Shown piece by piece: positions 58,908-64,000 of a stretch of 64,000 nt of DNA (position 1 is the first letter of the stretch; each line of letters begins with the position of its first letter). The DNA is taken from the NCBI GenBank assembly GCA_018881555.1, contig JACAXG010000014.1, positions 8,593,927-8,657,926 on the forward strand, in the 5' to 3' direction. The notes under the pieces were generated by a model. It did no database searches. It had not been told where the DNA came from and was given only the letters and a program-made list of their open reading frames with translations. Made by a program: the position numbers and the translations under genes. This DNA comes from Amblyornis subalaris (Eukaryota > Chordata > Aves > Passeriformes > Ptilonorhynchidae).

Positions 58908-59181
58908 GGGAGCACTGCTGCTACCGCAGAGCCAGAGGTACAGGGAGCGAGCAGAGAGGCCTCCCCAGTCACCTGGTCAGCGAAGTACCACATCCTGCAC
59001 TAGGATGAAGCTGTCCCAGCCAGAGCAGCACGTCTGTACCTTGCATTCCTGCCTGTGAAGGTGCCACATTACCCTCTGAGCACATGCATGTGGCCAACAG
59101 GGATGAGCAAGGTGATGGGCTGCACCGGGGCGCTGCTTGCTCTCCATGTTCTTCGTCTCCCCGGGGCTGAAGCAGTGCTAA

Positions 59182-59203
59182 GCTGATATAAAGCAGATAT
59201 AAA
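59182..59203. repeat. Two-copy 11-bp tandem duplication
   Basis: gctgatataaa (59182-59192) is followed by gcagatataaa (59193-59203) and then a partial third copy, gctgat. Confidence 0.8.
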
Positions 59204-61467
59204 GCTGATTTTCATTAGGGAGGAGCACCAGGTCTCAGGCGGGGCCCCGCTCGCACCCAGCAGGGCTGTGATGCCGGCTGCTCTGCCCACTCCCCAGGCA
59301 CGTGCCCCACGCTGGTGACGGATGGCATCTTCCTGCCACCGCCCCACGGCACACAGGCAAGGCCGGCCCAGATCCACCCTGGGATGGGATGAGACCCGTG
59401 ATGGGCTCCGTCCCCATGGGCAGGATTGTGCCACCCTCTGCACAGCACATTCCTGCCCAGATGAGCCCGCAGAGGGGCCTGGCAGCTCACTGGCATATCC
59501 CACCTGGCTGCAGTTCCCTGCTTCGCCTCCCTGGCCTCGAGTTCTTCAGTGCTGGGCTCTCCCCCCGCCACCCTCCTCGGCACGGCTGGGGCCTTGCAGC
59601 TACAACCAGGAAACTATAAAACTTTACAGAGTGCGGCTGGAGAGAAACAGGAATTGCTGCAGTGACTGCCAGAAGGGCCAGCGTTAGATTCACAAGATTT
59701 TCCAGGGCTTGGACTCGCCAGGAAGGGATTTATCCACCTAGGAGGAGCTGTAAAAACTAAAATTAAATTCTTCATCTTGGAAAGGGAGGGGGGAAGAGAA
59801 CGAAGAAACTGCTTGACCTCCCCCCAAATGCTCTGCTGGAGGCCAGGAACCTGGGGGGATGTCGGGCACCATGGCTGCACCTGCCGAGCCTCTGGCTGAG
59901 GGGGGCCTGGCACCCCGGGAGTCCCTGACCCAAACACTGCGAGTGGGTGCTGCTTGTCCTGGGGGCTACGCTCAGCACACTCCAGTCTGACCAGCCCTCA
60001 GGGCATCATTTGGGGGTCTATGTGAGTGCCAAGGAAGAGGGTTGAAGTCAGTGTCCTCTCCCTGGTCCCCGTCCCCATTCCCCATTAGTCCACCCCATGT
60101 GCTGCCATACCTGCTGCAGGTGAAGGTGGTGCCAGGCATGGTGTAAGGGCAGTTTGGAACTCCAGATAGGAGTAAGCAAGGATGTTCCAGCTGGCATCTC
60201 AGCAGCTTCANTGGGGACATTTTCCATAGGGGTCTGGGGTTAGTAAGCAGTTAGAAGGAAAAAAACNTTCTGCCCCATGAACTACAGGGATGTGCCACAG
60301 CATCATGGGTAGCCATTGCAGGGGACAAAGGAGCACCTGGCTGGATCAGGAGCTGCTGCTTTCTGATGGGGTGAAGCTAATTTGGGGACCACACGTGGAC
60401 CCCAGCTCTGGGCCAGATGAACTGTGGCAACCTCCCCCACCCTGCACCGTGGCCAAGCAGTCCAGGTCTGACCCCTTGCCAAAAGACAGCAGATCCCCTC
60501 CTGTGCCAGCTCTCAGNCTGGGGACATTTTGGGACTCAAAACAATCCCAGGTGCACCTCTCTGCCCATCAGCTTTCCCTGCCTTCTCCTCCACGCTGGTG
60601 TGGGCTGGGCAGGTCCTCCCTCACCTTCTCCTCCCCATCCCACCAGACTCACACAGACGTGGTGGGCAGGGGCACGCCAGGGTCACCCAGCCACAGGCCT
60701 GCTGAACCAGCCCTGTCACCCACAGGCTGCTGAAGCAACACGTCTTGCATTCCTCTACAACTCCTCACTGGGGTTTCCCCAGTATAATGGTGCACACTAA
60801 TGCTTTTAGGAAAAGCCCACACTGCTGCTGGCTTTGGGGGCCATTTCCCATGTCAGAGGAGCCAGCGTGGCCAGTACAGCATCGTGGTCGGTGTGCTGTG
60901 GAGAGGGCTGTGCCGTAACAGGCTCTTTTTAGGAATTTAGCACTCATAGGGCAATGAATCTTATGTTGCTGATCTCTTTACAACTAGCTGAATCCTCAGA
61001 GCCTCACTGCCGAGCAGCATGGGAAAGCATCCCAACACAGTCAGGGAGAAGTCGGGCTGCTCCTCCAGACATGTGGAGGCAAAGATCAAACAAGGCTCAC
61101 TTGGAAACCTCAGCAGAATTGTGCCAGAGGACACAAAGGATGTCCGGGTCATGCCAAAGCTGCAGCTCTGCCATCGCTGGCTCCCAGGGTGAGCGAGGCT
61201 GTGCTGAGGCCCCAGCAGGTCCATCTGCCTGGGTGATGGAGCAAAGCATGGCATGCCAGCAATTTCTTTTGTACTCAACCTTTCAGGCTGGAAAGCCAAG
61301 GGAAACCTGAAGATGTGAAGTTTATGTGCAAAATCCCATCAGCTGAGTGCCTGGCTGTTCACAGTGCCACATCGCCGGTGTCCTGCCCACCAGGACATGC
61401 AGGTGCTGCTTTGCAGCTGGGCTTTGAGGCAATTTTCCTTTTATTCCAATTTTTTTGCCTGCAATAG

Positions 61468-61503
61468 ATTTTACACCGAAAGCATGGAAGCACTGCTGAG
61501 AAA
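61468..61503 (+). other. Possible 36-nt microexon
   Basis: A long pyrimidine tract with a 7-T run and 'gcctgcaatag' precedes 61468, and the 36-base segment ends at GAGAAA followed by GTATGT. The length is exactly 12 codons, and one frame reads FYTESMEALLRK. The splice context is good on both sides. Without a neighbouring exon or conservation this remains speculative. It lies inside an AT-rich island (about 61410-61610) that could simply be regulatory DNA. Confidence 0.12.
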
Positions 61504-64000
61504 GTATGTATCGGGGAATGCTCTTTTGTTGCTTATTCTGGTTTTCCTTCTATTTTCCGCTTGTCACTGCCAGTGCAGGCTCTTAAAATAACTGGCTACT
61601 TTAAACCGTGCTCCTTTGTTCCCTGGCTGAGCACCGCTGGATGCCAGCCGGAGAGGGAGGGAGGTGAAGTGTCAGAGCCCTGCGGAGAGTTTTAAAGGAG
61701 GTTTGCGGTGATGGGGACAGTGTGTTACATCCCGAGTCCTCCAAGCTGCTCTCTTCCTTGCTACCAGCAGGGCCCTGTGTTGTGGGATTTCCCAGGAAAG
61801 CACTGGGTTTGCAGGTTCTCAGCTGGTCCCCTCTCTGCCACCACCCAAACCTCATCCAGGCTCCAAGGGGGCAGCCGTGGGTCTGCACCCCAGCTTTGCA
61901 GCCTGCGGGCATCCTCTGTGGACTCCTCACAGTGCCCCCCGACTTCAGACCCCTGCCCTTGGACCTGCCCCTTTCCCACCCTCGCACCGTCTGCTTTGCA
62001 GCAAATTGTTTAAACCATGAAAGCTCCCGAGTGCTGGAGGGAAGAGGTGGGATGGAGGCCACACAGCTCCCTTGACCCCAGTTAGTGTGGGAAAAGGCTA
62101 CGGCAAAACTGGTTAGGAACTGGCAGCNGGCCCCAGGGGAAGCAACAGCTAAGCCTGGGCTTATCCCTCCCAAGCCAAGCGCCAGGGCAGCGGATGCAAA
62201 TCCCGGGCAGGCCAGGAATTGCCTGGCACCTCTCCCAGGGTGTTTGCACCTTCATCCTCGGGCACCCTAGGAATGCGGTGTGACGGGGAGAGGGGATTCC
62301 TGCAGCCGGGGGGAAACTGGGGTGGGGGTGCAGCCAGCCAGGGCACAGCCAGCAGGCTGGGCTCCACCACCTGCAGGCACCGGGGCTGGGCCAGAGCCTG
62401 GCTTGGAAGTGCTACGTCGAAGGCTTGTGCCATGCCTGGGCATGTCCCCACTTTGTTTATTCCTTTGACTTATTATTTTATTTGACTATTTATTCCTGGC
62501 TGCCTTTTTCTCACGGTGGCTGTGTTTATTTAGCACGCCAAGCCTGGAGCCCGCCNGGCTCGTGCTGCTGCCGAGTTCAGTTCTAACCTGGGCGCAGCAA
62601 GTGCCACAACAGCAACCCCGTGCTGAGGTTTCTCCCAAGGGCCTGGTGGGGTGTTTGCAATGGGTGGGACAGTGTTTCGAGGGCACAGTGGGCCGGGGAC
62701 AAGAGGGTGGTCACGTGTGCTCCGTGCTGTTGATGTCGCCAGCACGCAGCCACACCAAAGGGCTCTAACACCTGCGTGCCTGCCCACCAACACAACCCTG
62801 TGGGGCCGGGACAGCTGCACCAAGCAGAAAAACCCTGGGCTGGAAGGAGGCAGGTTTGGAAAGTGTGAGGGTGGCCCACAAAGTGAAGCCATCCCCATGC
62901 CATCTGTGATGCTCCTTGGGGACCCTGTCCCCATCATCCTCCCAAGGTCCAAGGTGGTCCCAGAGCCCGAACCCCAGTGTGATGTGGAGATGCTAGCAAG
63001 CCATCAGCCCTCACCCCTCCATTCCCAGGCCCTGTATGGCATCTCCCATGGTGACAGCCCCCAAGGACCCAAATCACTGGGTCCTCTCGATGCTGAGGAC
63101 GAGGCTGCGGCTGGGGGCCGGGGAGCCATGGCAACCCAGCAAGGATGGGGGTTGCCATGGCAATGAGAGGCACAGCATCCGGAGCTGCCTTTGGGCAAGG
63201 GATGCTCCAGGTGGGATGGGAAGCAGGACCAGGGTACTGCCCCGAGGCTGTTGGATGCCAAAGCCTTAGCTCAGAGTCCAGGAAAGCTGCCCTGCTCTGA
63301 GGACTGCCCCTGGCCCACAGTGCCTGGAGGGGGTGGGCAGATGGAGGCTGCTGGGGTCCAGGCTCTGTGCTTGGCCCTGCTGTGGCCGTGCCCACTGCCA
63401 CCGTCACCCCTGGCTGCTTCCAGGCAGCTCCAGTTGGACACGGTGCTGGTTCCTGCTCAGTCCAGGAGAGGAACCATCTCTGCAGGGCATGCAGGGTCAG
63501 GAGAGGCCTCTTGGGTTTTGCAGCCAGGAGGGTCTGTCAAGCATTTCTTGATATGAGCATGAACCCCAAATATCTTGTCACCCCATTTGGGGGTCACTAC
63601 CCNCCAGCTGGCAATCTCTCTATGGGGTCAGGCTGTGGCACAAAGCAGGTTTCAGCCCCTAAATCTCTGGGTCTGGAGATTATCTGTTCCCCGTGACTAA
63701 GGCAGGCACCCAGCTGACCCCAGNTCAGGGCTGAGCATGCAAAGGGCCTCTGCACTGGCATTTCAGCTGCAGCCCCCTAAAATGTCCCTAATGGGGCCAG
63801 GCTGCTAATCGCCTGGNCAGCAAAGGTGCCTGAGAGAGGAGCGGGCTGAGTGAGGACCTCACCATGCAGCATCACCAATTGACGACCCTGCCTTGGCCCT
63901 CATAGTCCCATGGCCACCCCCTCACCAGCACATCCCCATCCTGCCAGCCCCGTCCCGCTGCAGTGCCGGGAGGCAGTGAGGGGAAGGGGGCGATGGGAGG

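Larger units (their letters stand above)
58908..64000. other. GC-rich unique DNA, no gene seen
   Basis: Overlapping low-complexity frames up to 190 codons on both strands and no domains. An AT-rich patch at 61410-61610 contains the microexon candidate, and weaker ones lie at 62455-62545 and 63770-63815. The last 5 kb holds about eight single Ns. Confidence 0.5.

Noticed and set aside
61364..61591. 75-codon frame with a hydrophobic C-terminal segment, possible small membrane protein
   Set aside because: The hydrophobic run comes from T-rich DNA. No homologue recognised and no start context.
1..64000. CRISPR array, bacterial operon, prophage, tRNA or rRNA genes
   Set aside because: No regularly spaced direct repeats, no tRNA B-box-like GGTTCGA with cloverleaf context, and no rRNA core sequence. 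The texture is vertebrate.

Overview
This looks like nuclear genomic DNA from a vertebrate, most likely a bird. The evidence is a CR1 LINE tail of avian type at about 39975-40197, a second very short CR1 3' end at 36141-36190, and several much older CR1/L3-type reverse transcriptase fossils. I saw no Alu, L1 or rodent-type SINE. The unique sequence is GC-rich with AT-rich islands, transposon load is low, and there are no bacterial-style operons, Shine-Dalgarno starts or dense long ORFs. About 70 isolated single N bases are scattered through it, so this is a draft assembly.

I found no protein-coding gene I can support. The longest open frames (about 220 codons) are low-complexity Pro/Ser/Gly/Ala/Trp/Cys-rich translations of GC-rich DNA, overlap equally long frames on the other strand, and show no recognisable domain. 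I recognised no tRNA, rRNA or known microRNA. The window is best read as intergenic or intronic DNA. Four segments are exon-like or protein-like and are listed at low confidence: 21441-21731 (-), 22057-22175 (+), 36072-36189 (+) and 61468-61503 (+).

Layout. 1-11.8 kb: GC-rich unique DNA with AT-rich, homeodomain-motif islands (1.2-1.4, 1.85, 3.8, 4.2, 6.4, 7.0, 9.0, 11.3-11.75 kb), a Z-DNA-prone tract next to a TATA box near 1.7 kb, and CpG-rich stretches near 3.0, 9.1 and 10.2 kb. 12.2-25.8 kb: the repeat-fossil-rich part, with minus-strand CR1/L3 RT remnants at 12.18-12.49, 17.8-18.2 and 25.3-25.8 kb, an old CR1 3' end at 19.3 kb, a MIR-like SINE at 22.85 kb, an A/T-rich fold-back at 22.4 kb, an 18-bp minisatellite at 14.8 kb and a poly-C tract at 18.3 kb. 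26-35 kb: mostly featureless. 35.7-47.8 kb: further island candidates, the avian CR1 tail and a plus-strand RT fossil at 47.65 kb. 49-64 kb: islands at 49.4, 53.4, 56.5, 57.75 and 58.5 kb, and a plus-strand CR1/L3 RT fossil at 54.6-55.2 kb.

The unique AT-rich islands spaced every few kilobases through gene-free DNA resemble the arrangement of conserved non-coding enhancers around a vertebrate developmental regulator. That is inference from composition and motifs, because conservation cannot be measured from one sequence. I found no convincing undescribed system. The most useful results are the residue-level RT fossils, the exon-like segments and the island catalogue.
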